A stretch of 64,000 bases of DNA from Kryptolebias marmoratus (taxonomy: Eukaryota > Chordata > Actinopteri > Cyprinodontiformes > Rivulidae). A program made the translations under genes and the position numbers. Position 1 is the stretch's first letter; the number at the start of each line of letters is the position of its first letter. The DNA lies in the NCBI RefSeq assembly GCF_001649575.2, contig NC_051437.1:14111015-14175014 (forward strand), in the 5' to 3' direction. Positions 35,236 to 46,885 of this stretch are shown here, in pieces. A model generated the notes under the pieces. The model saw only the letters and a list, made by a program, of their open reading frames with translations. It made no database searches and was not told the origin of the DNA.

Positions 35236-36344
35236 CATCTGAGTTTAAACAGCAGGATTCTGTTCAAAAGGTTTATTCTGAGTGTGTTTCTGTCACCGAA
35301 GCACTGAACTGAATGGCAGGAAAGCACCTAAGTGGTTATAAATTGCTTACACACACACACCAACAAAAACAATGGATTTATTCAAGAAGTGTGAAGATAC
35401 ACCCATAGCTGGTCTAAGTTTAATTTAAGTATTTAAAGCCATAGAAATCACTCTAAAGGCAGAAAGAAAATACATTTTTGTCTATTGCTGCAACTGAAAT
35501 GAAATCAGGTGTTACTTCATATTTAAATTAGTGTTCCTTTCTCTCATTGTGACATGTCAGCTCTAAGCCAGGAGTTAAAATGCAAAAAGGTCAGGCAGCC
35601 TTGAGACTTGAGCTGCAAACAGCACCATGTTTTTAGAAATATATTGGGTCCATTTAAATGCTTTAAATGTCTTAAAACACTGCTGCACTGATCTGTGTGG
35701 TTTAAATGTTCAGCCTGGTGCAAATCCTTCCTTTGTTAATGTTTCATTGTTGTTTGCTGATGAAACTCGTGAGGTTACATCTGTTAGTGAGACAACATGC
35801 AGGGGTTCTGATTTCTACTTGTTTTCTCAAAAGATGATCTTTGACGCTTTATCCAGTAGGTGGCAGAAAAGGCCATACATTGAGCAAACATCTTTGCAAA
35901 GAAGTAAAACAGAAAACACATGATTCAACGTCACCAAGTGTAGTTCAGGATTGAATCTGTAACTTTTATTCAGTCAGTAAAGTTAATCACCTTCAGGTTC
36001 ACATTTCTGAAGGAAAAATCTAAAATTTGTTTTACTGTAAGTGAGATCCACACAGGAGTTAAGTTTTAATGCGTGAAAATAAAACAGCCTTGCTAACTTT
36101 TAGGCTGGTTAAACACAAATCTGTTTAAACACAGATCTAGGTCATAAATAAAGGATTCAGTTTTACTTTGTTCCCTGCTGCTCAGCTGACAGTCAGCACA
36201 TGAAGTCATTGCTCTCCTTTTTTTTCTTTTTTTTTTTGAAAGCACGGCTCCAGATTCCCTAGAAAATGGAAGAAATACAAAAGTGTCAACACACAAAACA
36301 ACTAATAATAAATGATGCTTTTGAAGCCTGTGCTGCAGCTCTGT
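35236..36344. other. Intergenic DNA, no gene seen
   Basis: AT-rich sequence with a short (CA)n near 35351 and a T-rich tract at 36218-36237. Nothing else recognised. Confidence 0.5.
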
Positions 36345-36358
36345 GTCGCCATGGCAAC
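36345..36358. promoter_or_regulatory. Near-palindromic RFX X-box motif
   Basis: GTCGCC-AT-GGCAAC fits the X-box consensus GTNRCC-N(0-3)-RGYAAC bound by RFX factors. It lies in a locally GC-rich stretch (36330-36475) that runs into the large gap, so the context on the right is missing. Confidence 0.4.
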
Positions 36359-36475
36359 TGCAGGCTCAGCCTCTGTGCCTTTGTGGCGCACCGCGGCCGG
36401 CCGTGGCTCCGCACCAGCTGCAGTGAGGCCCGAGGACCACCGCGTGGCAGGAAAGTCTTTCTTTTTGCTCCGACT

Positions 36476-36851
36476 NNNNNNNNNNNNNNNNNNNNNNNNN
36501 NNNNNNNNNNNNNNNNNNNNNNNNNNNNNNNNNNNNNNNNNNNNNNNNNNNNNNNNNNNNNNNNNNNNNNNNNNNNNNNNNNNNNNNNNNNNNNNNNNNN
36601 NNNNNNNNNNNNNNNNNNNNNNNNNNNNNNNNNNNNNNNNNNNNNNNNNNNNNNNNNNNNNNNNNNNNNNNNNNNNNNNNNNNNNNNNNNNNNNNNNNNN
36701 NNNNNNNNNNNNNNNNNNNNNNNNNNNNNNNNNNNNNNNNNNNNNNNNNNNNNNNNNNNNNNNNNNNNNNNNNNNNNNNNNNNNNNNNNNNNNNNNNNNN
36801 NNNNNNNNNNNNNNNNNNNNNNNNNNNNNNNNNNNNNNNNNNNNNNNNNNN

Positions 36852-36927
<76 letters not shown>
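36476..36927. repeat. 376-base gap followed by long (CA)n
   Basis: N run at 36476-36851, then uninterrupted CA to 36927. The gap probably contains more of the microsatellite, which would explain the assembly break. Long open frames across this part are made of N and dipeptide repeats and are not genes. Confidence 0.9.
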
Positions 36928-36928
<1 letters not shown>

Positions 36929-38030
36929 CAAAGTGCTGCTCTCAGTAAAGATGGAACAGGCTCCTTTGATCTCTCCCTTCCGACTCTGATTAATGTGTGG
37001 ATTTACAGTGCAGACCTACAGAGACCTGACAGCCTTGACACCCCTCTGCTGCACCGAAATCTAGTTTTCTCTTTGCAAATAATTGCAACCCTTAATTTTA
37101 TTCATTGTCCCAGTTCTGGTGCCTTACGTATAGGCACTCGTGAAGCAAGCATCCAAGACAACAGCCCTTCATACCTGCACAAGCAGAACATTTTCGGGAG
37201 GTTTTTGTCTTCTGTGTAAAGCCTTCTCTCCTCCCCGAATCGGAGCCTGTTCGTTTTCGATCAGACAGGAAGTTCGTTAGCACAAGATAGTTGTGATCCG
37301 TCTTGTATAGCCAGTCTTGGCAGTCACTTTCAATTGTGTTATATGCTGGAGGTTCGGTGGGAGGATTGCTAATGATGGCAGAGCAAATGTTGGAAAAATT
37401 TAGCACAGATCATCAAAGCAAGTGTTTGTAAGGCACACATGGTACATTGTGCTTTGTGCAATGCTCATTGCACCCACGTTTCATCACAGGCCAAGCCAAA
37501 GGAAAGAAAAAATACAAAGTAAACAAATCTCTAGACTTTTTCCTTTCACTCTTTTCCCCCTACAGATTCTCTCCTTGGTGCGGCTCCTCTCTCCACATGT
37601 TCTCCTCTCTCCATTTTGTCTCCCCTCACTGCAGTGCGATGCAGATTTTTCACAGGGTGGAGTTATGGTGGAGATACAGGCGGGGTCCCATGAATAATTG
37701 TTGAAGATATTTTTACTCTGACCCACTTTGGAATCCCTTTTGTCCCTTTTAAGGGTGCAGCAGCCCTTTTCTGTGGATTAATTCAACGTGGTATCTCTCA
37801 TTTTCTTAAACGGTACCAAGTTAGAGCCACGAAACTACAAGCTTCAAGGTCTCACGTCAAACACACATAAACAGAGCCAACATTAGGAACGGGTCTGTTG
37901 TCGTTAATGAACATGCCGTGATGTCCACTTACCGGATTCAATGAAAAATGATGTGGATTATGCAAAAATGCTTTCTGAAAGGCAAACAACTTAAAGAGGA
38001 GGTTTCAGATGTGAATAAACTAAAGACCTA
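36928..38030. other. Intergenic DNA, no gene supported
   Basis: Balanced to AT-rich sequence with short open frames on both strands around 37100-37700. None has a recognisable domain. Confidence 0.45.
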
Positions 38031-38034
38031 GCAT

Positions 38035-38335
38035 GTTTTTTTTATTATTACTATTTTGCACAAGCTCATTTAACGTTGTAAAATCTTGTGAGATGTGTTA
38101 GCGCTCAGAGTATGTGTTGAGGATGTTTCTCAGCTACTAACACACTAAATTTGATCTAAATATCTGTAAAATTCCATGATTTATAGCTATTTTTATGTTA
38201 GCTGAGGTTAATAAGCTGTGTCAGCCATCTTGAATTGGGTGGACTCCAGAAGCTAGTCAGCTGTAGAGGTACATCCAATGATTATCAATGTATTATCAAT
38301 GATTATGAACAGGTTCTAAAGTTCCAGGCGGGGGT
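38035..38335 (+). mobile_element. Family B dispersed repeat, copy 6
   Basis: Plus orientation: 'gcgctcagagtatgtgttgagg' near 38101, 'gctgtgtcagccatcttgaa' near 38214, 'gactccagaagctagtcagctgtag', and 'acatccaatgattatc'. It forms an inverted pair with the next copy. Confidence 0.75.
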
Positions 38336-38439
38336 GCTTGTTCAGCATATGGATGGTGTGCACATTTCTCAGATCTGCTGTTAAAAAAAAAAAAACGCTA
38401 AAAGTTTCATCTAGTTTTTAACCCTTTATGCTGATTTTA

Positions 38440-38770
38440 ATGAAACTCTCAGAAAGTTATCGACAGATGTGCATCTACTGGTTAACTTTTGGAGCCAAAA
38501 CTATTCAAGATGGCTGCCACAGCCGATCAAACTTAGCAAACATAAAAGGGACCATGATTCAGTCAGTTTTACAGATGTTGAGCTAAGATCTGGTGCTGTG
38601 GTGGCTGAGCGTCATGGGCAACACCTTCTCCAAATGCAAGACTCCAGGTCGTACCAGATCTTGTGATATTGCGCTTACCGTTACATTCATGGTTTGACAT
38701 AACTCTGTCATTTCTCGTCATAAGATGATTTCAGTTTTAAAGTCTGCCTTTAAAGGCAGAGAGCGATGTG
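38440..38770 (-). mobile_element. Family B dispersed repeat, copy 7
   Basis: Minus orientation: 'aatgaaactctcagaaagttatcg', 'ttcaagatggctgccacag' near 38500, 'cagttttacagatgttgagct', and 'tttctcgtcataagatgatttcagttttaaa'. About 105 bp separate it from copy 6, so the pair could form a large foldback. Confidence 0.75.
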
Positions 38771-40215
38771 CATTCGCTAAAAGAAAACTTTACTTTTGTT
38801 TATGACCGGTTCTCATAGTGGGATTTCCACGGTCCAGAACCCAAAAAGCTCATTGCTATACAAATAAAACCCAACCTCTGATTGGAAAACCACTGCAGTG
38901 ACAAACAGGGTGTTAATCCTGGTTACTTTCAAGCTCTTCTAACTCACTTTTCTACCATTCAAGTCATGCACACAGGATTGTTTCTTGTCATGAATTGTCT
39001 TTACATTTCAGCCACTGTGTAATTTTATCCTTTTCACTGATTGCTAAAAGATTTTTTTACAACGAATCCCATTATTTCAACTGTTTTTCTTTTTACATTA
39101 AAGAACAATATAGATTTTTTTCCCCCTCCATTGTTAAGAGTTGACAGATTAGAAGACTAGAAAGCAGAACCTTGAGCCTAAATTGGATCATTTATAAAAC
39201 ATCTTGATGAAAGTGCTCCAACATGATCTATTTTTTTGTTAACAGCGCGTAATCATTCACAGCACGGCAGCAAACAGACCTCATTGGTGCATTCAGAACC
39301 GTTTTATGAAGCTTTCAAAAAATACAAAGGAGCCTGTCAAACCTGAACATTTTTTACAAATTTTGGAAAACTAAAAACATTTGCTGTGAGTCAGATGTGA
39401 AGTCTGCGAGTTTTGATTGTCAGCGAGCTGATCAGAGAGCGGAACTCATTTCCCTCACACAGCTGCCTTCTTCTAAACCTTATTTTTTATCTCAGTAATG
39501 ATTTTTTGACATTTTATGCTGCCAGGGTTTTGAATATAGATAGCGTTGCTGCACAACAACATAAAAAAAGATCATGCTCTCAATGCAAAACGGACTTGTC
39601 AGGTCTTCACCAATTTCCACCCCAGTGCTCCTGTTATCTTGCCATGCTTATCATGTTTTTTTTGTTTTTTCCAGCTCTGGTATATTTCTCTCTTCCTTTG
39701 TCTCTGAGCTCTTTGGTTTCTCTTTTTGACTCAGTCTCCAAAGTGTGCCCCCCCTGCACACCAACCCATATACTCTCTCCCCCCCTCACCATATTTTACA
39801 ACGTGAAAAGTCACTCAGAGTTTTCCTTCTAGGGATTTTGTGAACAGGAAGTCCATATTTAATGAAGTGACTCTCTTGTTAAAATGCTTTTAAGTGCTCC
39901 TGTGCAGGGCTTGGGGCTGGAAAGGAGTGAAGGAGGTGGGGGTTGAAGCTTTTATTTATTCATTGGGCGGTTCAGTGCCTCTTTTTCGCTCTGGCTCTGT
40001 GAAGAAGGGAGAGGATTAAAGGAAGAACACCCCACCAACACCACCACCACCGCCACGCAACTCCCCTACAGACACACACATACACTCCAGCCCTACCTCT
40101 CTGGCCATGTTTTTTCCCCTTGGGGGACACCCCTGCGTCAGTCCATATTAACATCCATCAGAGCATGGTGCTCTGGAGGGGGACGAGCTCCTGTCCTACT
40201 GAGTCGCTCAAACAT
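38771..40215. other. Intergenic DNA, no gene supported
   Basis: AT-rich sequence with T-rich patches (for example 39654-39670). The open frame at 39413-39832 is hydrophobic and low-complexity at its end and is not recognised. Confidence 0.45.
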
Positions 40216-40220
40216 GAACA

Positions 40221-41346
40221 CACTCTAAAAGCTGCCGGGTTATTTCGATAACTCAGTTGCTGGGTTAAAGCTGTTGGGTCATAACGAGTTGGCTTGACCA
40301 AATATTGGGTCAAAAAGTTTGACCCAGTGGTCGGGTCGGAGATGAGCGGCGTCATTTTTCACAGTCCGCCATTTAAATGGCAAAAACTGACCAAATTGAA
40401 CCTGACTGGACCTCTGCTTTAGGATGTAATAGTTGAAGGCAAGACAGTAAAAACAACTTGTAAGAAGATGCTTAACCTGGTTTATTAAAAATATTAGTTT
40501 GCTCTAAACAGTGAGTTTGGCTTCCTAAAATAACATTAGTTGGTGTGTGCTGATAGCTAAAAGCCATTTAGCGCCAGCTGGCTCGCACCAACCCAAGTTG
40601 TAATTATCTAATAACGCAGATTCTGGGTTGTTCTTTTTAACTTAACATTTTAGTAGCTCTTATTCAACAATTTAAAAAAAAATTTAACCCAATATCTGAG
40701 CAGAAAACCTACACCAGCCTGCCAGATCAAGTCAGGATTTGGGTAGTTTTTAGTTTTTTTTTTTTTTTTAGTTTGTTGTTTCTGTAGTTCTGCTATATTG
40801 TTTATTGTTTTTGTAATTCTGCTTTACCCCTGGTTAACCCTGTGTTTAGTGTTGCATTTGGCTTCTTATGTATTGGGTTTTATTTTCTCTTGTGTTCCTA
40901 GTGCTATCACTCACTCTCCCTCAGTTGTTTCCCTGTCAGTCTGCCTCAGCCACCCTCACTTGTTCCTTGTTACTAATCAGTCACCTGTGTCCACTTCCTC
41001 ATCAGCCCCAGTCTTTAAAACCCTTTTTACAACTTCTCATCCCCGCTGGTTCATTGATGCTTCTATCACTGTCTGATTTTCTCTTGTGTCTACCTCCTTG
41101 AGTGCACCATTGCAAAGTAAGTTTTGTTATTTAGTTTCAACCTTTTGTTACTTGGCTAAATAAATCAATTTTATTTCAAGCTCCTTTTTGTTCTGCCTGC
41201 ATTTTTGGGTTCGACCTTTAACTATGACAGGTCAAGTTGATAATCCAGCCTAGCTGAGTTAAAACGACCCGGGGTTCGCTCAGATCAAAGCTGACACAGC
41301 GCTGGGTTACAAATTGGGTGGTTTTAACCCAGCAGTTTTTAGTGTG
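40221..41346. mobile_element. Inverted-repeat DNA element with CACTCTAAAA-type ends
   Basis: The left end CACTCTAAAAGCTGCCGGGTT and the right end, read inverted (CACACTAAAAACTGCTGGGTT), match. The subterminal parts on both sides are full of GGGTTA/AACCC and 'gctgggtt' motifs. Such elements with repeated 'tgggtt' are common in teleost genomes and are non-autonomous. Length is inflated by a second repeat nested inside. Confidence 0.7.
40735..41215 (+). mobile_element. Nested repeat inside the inverted-repeat element
   Basis: T-rich start, a middle with 'ttactaatcagtcacctgtgtcc' and 'agtctttaaaaccc', and an end with 'ctgcatttttgggttc'. This series resembles a repeat I know from percomorph genomes that has an LTR- or promoter-like look (a TTTAAA box followed by C-rich sequence). 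The class is not certain. It interrupts the host element, so it is the younger insertion. Confidence 0.5.
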
Positions 41347-42090
41347 CATGAATCTTGTGCATAGCCGCATACAGAAGCGTGCACAGTGAGTGCTGGCAAA
41401 GAAACGAACAGAGCGGCAGCAACAATGATACAAATCCTGGACTCAAAGAGTTCGTTACCCTGCTGCAGACCCCGCCTTGAGCGTCACTCAGATTCAGTTA
41501 AGTCTATATGTTATGTTCAGATTGTCTCCACTGAGTCCTCCAGAGAGTCAGCAGGTGTGTATGAAGGAGTCTGAATGATCATCCTAAAACTGCCGCAGAC
41601 AGAAGAAATCAGAGGAGAAGCGAAAGTTTCTGGGAGTCAGGTCTGAGACGCTGTGCCGATTCGTCTTCGTGTGAAGTTTTGTGCAGCCTGCTCCCTTGTT
41701 ATCTCCTCCACTTGCAGAACAGGAGGAGCACTGAGACCCGAGCTGAATCACAGAGGCACGTCATTAGCCAAGAGTGTTTCTAAAAGAAAGCAGAGACTCC
41801 ATCAAATGAGATTCATTCCCCCACACTGGTGTCATCCTTGTGCGCTGTGGAAAAAACATGCCCTCGTTTGCCAAAAATACACATTTCTTTGGTCACTCAG
41901 CCTAAGAGAAATTACGTTTTGATATTTTCCTCCCAGATTTTCAGATATGAAATTCAAAGATATTTGTCAGCGGGTGATTAATGTGTGAGTCACTGGGTGT
42001 TTTGTGTGCTTGTGTTGTTGAAGGGGTTTATATGTAGTCAAGCAGAGATGGGGTTTTTAATTCACCAAGATGACCTAGATTCCAATATCA

Positions 42091-42153
<63 letters not shown>

Positions 42154-43235
42154 CACAACACGAGACAAGAAAGTAGAAAACGAAAAGACGGAGTGATATA
42201 GTTTGTCTCAATCTATGATTTTTTAATTTTAATTTTAGATCTGATAGATGCTCGTTTCCCCTCGTCTTCCCTCTGATCTTGAAATCTGACGTTAAACCGA
42301 ACTGTTAAAATGCTAATTCCTTTTACCAACTAGCTCACTTTGCACAATCTCATAATTGGATTCTGAAAATTAATTTAAAAGTTGTTTTTTCCCCCCCTTC
42401 TTGTCATATTAGTTTTACCAAGAGCCTCGTTCCACAATCAGCAAACAGATGCAGAGAACTCTTAAAATCCAACACGAGGCCAGCAAAGGTAACAGTGCGT
42501 GAGCAACTATTCTGCAAAAATAATGAAAGTGTACAAATCTGACTATTTTAACACTTTTCCCCCCCACTAAATTCTCCTGTTTTCCTCTCAATTAGATGGT
42601 GGACTGGTGAATATTTTCCAGGCAGAAGGAAGAGGCAACTCAACAGGTGAAACTACAGTGATGTTTTCTAAATTACAGATAAAAGAAAAAAGGAAAGCAG
42701 AAAATTAGTGTGCGATGGTCTGCAAAGAGACAGACGGCCTGTTGAGAGCACCAGATGCTGTGTGGGAGGGTTACTTAATTGATGATATCACACTTCTCTT
42801 TCCCTCCTTCCCTTCCTCATCTTCTCCCTGTTTTCTTCCTCTAACTCAGGCACATTTACAAACACCGCATTTGCCCTGTCACCTTCCGATTCTCCTCGTC
42901 CACGTTTCTCCCACTTCCCTTCCCACACACCTCGGGCCCCCGAGAGACGAACAAGCCTTGCAGTTTGTGCAAAGGCCCTCCCCCAAAAGGAGAGCCACTT
43001 CCATCAGAGCACCAACATCCTGATGTGCAGATGTCTTTTCTAAGACGATCAAAGATTATCTGGATGTTGGCCTCTTCTTTTTTATTTCGCAAATTGATGT
43101 AGCAGTCAACATGCAAAAACATTTTAATGATGTGTTTTTGGCTTTTGTGTGCAAAGCCATTTGAAGACATGCAACCACATCGATTGGGCTGCCAGTTTTC
43201 AGAGTGGCCTCTCTTTGCATCTTGCTTCTCCAGTC
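41347..43235. other. Intergenic DNA with (CA)n tract, no gene seen
   Basis: (CA)n of about 30 units at 42093-42151. Short runs of C occur near 42391 and 42560. No open frame looks like a real protein. Confidence 0.45.
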
Positions 43236-43239
43236 GCAG

Positions 43240-43640
43240 GTATCATCTGATCCAGAAAAGCCCCAGAAAATGAGCTTCTCATTAATTAGCTTCTCATTTG
43301 TAAATGCAAATGAGCTTAATTAAAAAATAGACTCTCCTTTTGCGGGCTTCAAAGGGAGACAGTGAGGCCTAATCAGGAGGTTTGTTCAGCTGTGGCACTA
43401 ATGAGACATATTTGGCCTAACGAGGGAGCGATGCCCTAATTTGTTTATGCTAATGATATGAATCAGTGCTTGTCCTTTTGTTGTATCTGGGAACAGATCA
43501 GTCACACACACATGCCTGTGTGTGTTGTACCTTCAGGACTTTATACAGCATTGGCAAGGTGGTGCCGTGGCCTTGCGGGATTGTTTCAGTGGGTTAATTG
43601 GCTTAATTAGCCTAATAGAGATCACTGGGGCAATGACTCA
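43240..43640. promoter_or_regulatory. Strong enhancer-like block with POU and homeodomain sites
   Basis: Contains two copies of AGCTTCTCATT around ATTAATTAG (43274-43298), the exact octamer ATGCAAAT at 43304-43311, CTTAATTAA at 43315-43323, 'gcctaatcagg', 'tatgctaatgatatg' near 43447, and 'gttaattggcttaattagcctaat' near 43594-43616. No repeats and no coding signal in the core. It is interrupted only by a short CA/TG patch near 43503-43527. This density of TAAT and octamer sites is typical of vertebrate developmental enhancers. Function and target (bhlhe23 is 10 kb away) are inferred. Confidence 0.5.
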
Positions 43641-43789
43641 ATGTCACAGCATATGTGCTTTTTCAAGAATTTTCTTTACTTAAATATTGGGCTTTGAAAA
43701 TCAGGTTATAAGGTTAACTCACCCAGTCTTCTTACTATTTACAAAAGGCCTACAGGTCAAGCCTTATGGGTCTAGTTTAGCAGCAAATA

Positions 43790-44065
43790 ATGTAAGTTCT
43801 CCCTGTGCGTGTGTGGGTTTTATTCAGCCACAGGTTCCTTCCACATACCAAAAACATGCATGTTAGATTCACTGGGAACTCTAAGTTGTCCCTAGGTGTG
43901 AGGGAGAGTGTGAATGGTTGTTTGTCTCGTCTGTCCCTTTGTGTCCCTGTGATGGACTTGCGACCCGTCCATGGTGTTCCCTGCTTCTCGCACAGTGACT
44001 CCTGGAGACAGGCACCAGCTCCCTCATGAACTGGAAAGAAAAAAGGAGGTAAAGGAAATGGATGG
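43790..44065 (+). mobile_element. Family C teleost-type repeat
   Basis: Contains 'gttctccctgtgcgtgtgtg', 'ccttccacataccaaaaaca', 'cctaggtgtgagggagagtg', 'gatggacttgcgacccgtcc' and 'gcaccagctccctcatga', ending 'ggaaatggatgg'. This ordered series matches a very abundant teleost dispersed repeat. Class left open (possibly LINE-derived). Open frames inside it are not host genes. Confidence 0.75.
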
Positions 44066-44905
44066 CCCACTATAAAATTTAGTATATTTATGTTGTTTAA
44101 TTATGGCAGAAATTCACTTTAGTCTTGGTCCAACTTGGATTAGCCTTTAGATTGGACATCATCCCATCTGAGAATGGTCATCAATCCCCAAACTGAGCAC
44201 ACAGGCAGCTGATTAAAGATATTAACTGAGCTCCTAAAAGTCTGCTAGAAGGCACTGTCAGGCCCCGACCCGATCCGGACCGTTGGCCTATAAACCTGCT
44301 CTCTACGGAAGCCGAGCAGCATGAACCATCAAGGTCAGACAGTCCTGATCATAAAAGACAAAGCAATCCCATCCAACTACCAGCCAGTAACCTGCCTCTG
44401 CATGCAATTTTCTGCCAAGCACCTCCACCTTCAGCTCATCGGTCCAAAGAGAAGAGATTTGGTTTGTCCAGATGCAGCATGCTGGACCTATGTGTTCTCC
44501 TGCAATTTATCCAAAAATGCCACACTTGTTCAGTTTTTAAAAAAATACTGTCACGCACATTCAAATTACATACTATCAAAGACATGTTAAGTGTGAGATG
44601 TAGTTCTTGAGATTTCAAGAGTTTTTCCTGAGCAATGCACGGTCTGACCTTTGGAGAGCTTGCAAATAATACATTTTGGGGTAAACTTGACAACCTCTCC
44701 TGGGAAGATTTGCAACTGATTTGAATATTCTGACTTGAAAATACTCTTTCTCATAGAGGAAGATTCTTCCCAGACTGATGAGGAGCAGCAGTCTCTAAAA
44801 CCACCGATGCTTTTCCTCCTCATCTTGTGTTAACTCAGATGTGGTAACATTAGACCAGACAAATTTTATTTTATTCTTTATTTTTTATATATGGTAAAGA
44901 CCACA
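44066..44905. other. Intergenic DNA with a small family A-like piece
   Basis: 44095-44160 ('tttagtcttggtccaacttgg..') resembles the internal part of family A. The rest shows no recognised feature. Confidence 0.4.
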
Positions 44906-44908
44906 ACA

Positions 44909-44967
44909 TTTTTTAACCTTAAACCTGTTAACATTTTTTTAAACCTGTTAGGTTTAAGGTTAAAAAA
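44909..44967. repeat. Perfect 18-bp inverted repeat
   Basis: TTTTTTAACCTTAAACCT at 44909-44926 and its exact inverse complement at 44950-44967, separated by 23 bp. The loop repeats AAACCTGTTA. As RNA or single-stranded DNA it would form a stable but AT-rich hairpin. Confidence 0.9.
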
Positions 44968-46087
44968 CTTAAACCTAAACAGTGTTGACTGTGCAAAATA
45001 AGTTTAAAGCCTTGTGCTTTGTTTACAGTGAAAGAACTACACTTGTTAGAAATGTTAGCATGAAGGTTAGTGAGCGTGGTACTAATGTCTCTGGCCTTAG
45101 CCTCCCTGCAGCTCGTTCATATTCATTCATATGTGTTTAAAATATAGATTGGATTTTGATTATAAGAATTGTAAAAATACCTTCTTAATTAACTAACAGT
45201 GAATGCTAATGTGACATTATTGTTAAAGATGAACCATGTTCTGTTTTCGTACATTCGGATGTTTTTTTTCTCACATCTACTGTATCTGGCTATGATGGTG
45301 TTAGCAGACCTCGGCGTGGGTTAATTTATATTGTTTCTAAAGTGGCTCATCTCAGTTTGCAGTACTTTTATGCTTTTTTTAAAATAAAAAAAAGAGGAGA
45401 CAAACAATCTGTACCACACCACATCTTTGGCACCAATAGTTAACATTTTAACAGCTTCCCAAACCTTCACTGTTCAACATGTAGAGTGAATAGAAATCAT
45501 TTATTTATCAGTATTTTTCTATCCACACTAATCTCTGTTGATGCTTTTGTGTTTGTCCCTTTTTCTCTTGCATTTGTTTTGTCTTTGTAATTCAATATGC
45601 TTGTTTTTTCCAAATTTCTCAAGCTTTATTGTATTTATATAAAAATGTCCTTTATGCATTTTGTTTGCCTGTCTCTCAGTAAACACAATTTCTCCAGGCT
45701 ATAAACACTTAATAATGTGTTTGCAAAAGTAATGTACTTATCATGTGTATACATCTGATTTTGTTGCCCCATAACACTCATAAAATCAATAATTTCTTTT
45801 TATAAACAAAAACCTTTGACTCATAGTTTATATAGTCTGACTAAAACTCTGACCTTCAGCTGCATCACTTAAGAATTACTTTCTTAATTACAATATTGTA
45901 GAAATAGGATCCGAACAACAAAAATTCAAACAGTTACAAGAATAAAGAATTCATCAAAGTAAAGTCAAAGTTTTTCAAATGAATTAAAAATTTGGAACTT
46001 GCTGAGTTTGACGTTTTTTTTAAACTTACAATACTTCAGAAACACCATTTTTTTACCAATAGCTAAATGGGCTTTTTTGGATATTGT

Positions 46088-46091
<4 letters not shown>
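44968..46091. other. AT-rich intergenic DNA, no gene seen
   Basis: Short A and T runs throughout. Nothing recognised. Confidence 0.5.
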
Positions 46092-46136
<45 letters not shown>

Positions 46137-46161
46137 AGAAAGAGAGAGAGAGAGAGAGAGA
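46092..46161 (+). repeat. Compound (GT)n-(GA)n microsatellite
   Basis: GT repeats at 46092-46133 joined by a short spacer to GA repeats at 46137-46161. Confidence 0.95.
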
Positions 46162-46800
46162 CATCCCTCTGCTTTCTGGTTCACCGTTGACTGAGTGTGA
46201 GGCCGAGTGAGACGGCAGCATAGCTGGTCCTCACTGATAACTATAGATGCAGGCAGAGCTTTTATTCAAAACACAAATCCATGCGTGTGCACACACCTAC
46301 ACACAGAAACACGCATGCACACATGCTAATTAATCCAAAAAATGAAGGGTAAATAAAAAAAAAAATTAAAAATTAAAAACAGTTTCTGCGTTTAATTGGA
46401 CGGACTATCGTGCAACCATAAAGAGAAAACAAGCCCAATCATCCGCTCCATCTTGTGTCTTGTTGAATTATTGATAGGCGGAGGATTCTTCAGGAGAAAA
46501 TGAAATGGTGTAGACGTACCGGACTCAAATGTGTTTGAATGCAGTGGAAATTGATTATTTATATGCAATGTTTGATGCGTGGACTGTTGAAGATGAGAGA
46601 GAAAGAGTAGCCAGTTTGTCCACATATGACTGAAGGGAACTTTTGTTAGACAAACCGTATCTCCAAAGACAAAGAAAACATCACTCCAGCAGATGGTTGC
46701 CGTGGTACGTGTGACTAAATGATGATATTTATTTTAAGTCATTGGTTGTTGATTGTGTGCATTCATCTAATTCTCAAAAACTGACAAAAAATGCCTATTT
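46162..46800. other. Intergenic DNA, no gene seen
   Basis: A-rich patch near 46348-46380. Nothing else recognised. Confidence 0.5.
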
Positions 46801-46885
46801 GGCACAGCTTGCCTACATTTAAATGAGGTTTTATGAAAACCCCATATTTATATAAATACTGTTACTGCCAGGGCAAAAAGTGCCC
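46801..46885 (+). repeat. Family D module, plus-oriented copy
   Basis: TTAAATGAGGTTTTATG at 46819-46835, ATATTTATATAAATA, then CCAGGGCAAAAAG at 46868-46880. These are the same pieces, in the same order, as in the reverse complement of 13390-13480. The 17-mer CTGCCAGGGCAAAAAGT from this copy also occurs alone at 62294-62310. Confidence 0.65.

Noticed and set aside
36266..37219. Long open frames on both strands across 36.3-37.2 kb
   Set aside because: Most of each translation is unknown residues from the gap plus His-Thr or Val-Cys dipeptides from the CA repeat.
43805..44070. Open frames on both strands of 74-97 codons
   Set aside because: They lie within a dispersed teleost repeat and show no transposase or reverse transcriptase motifs.
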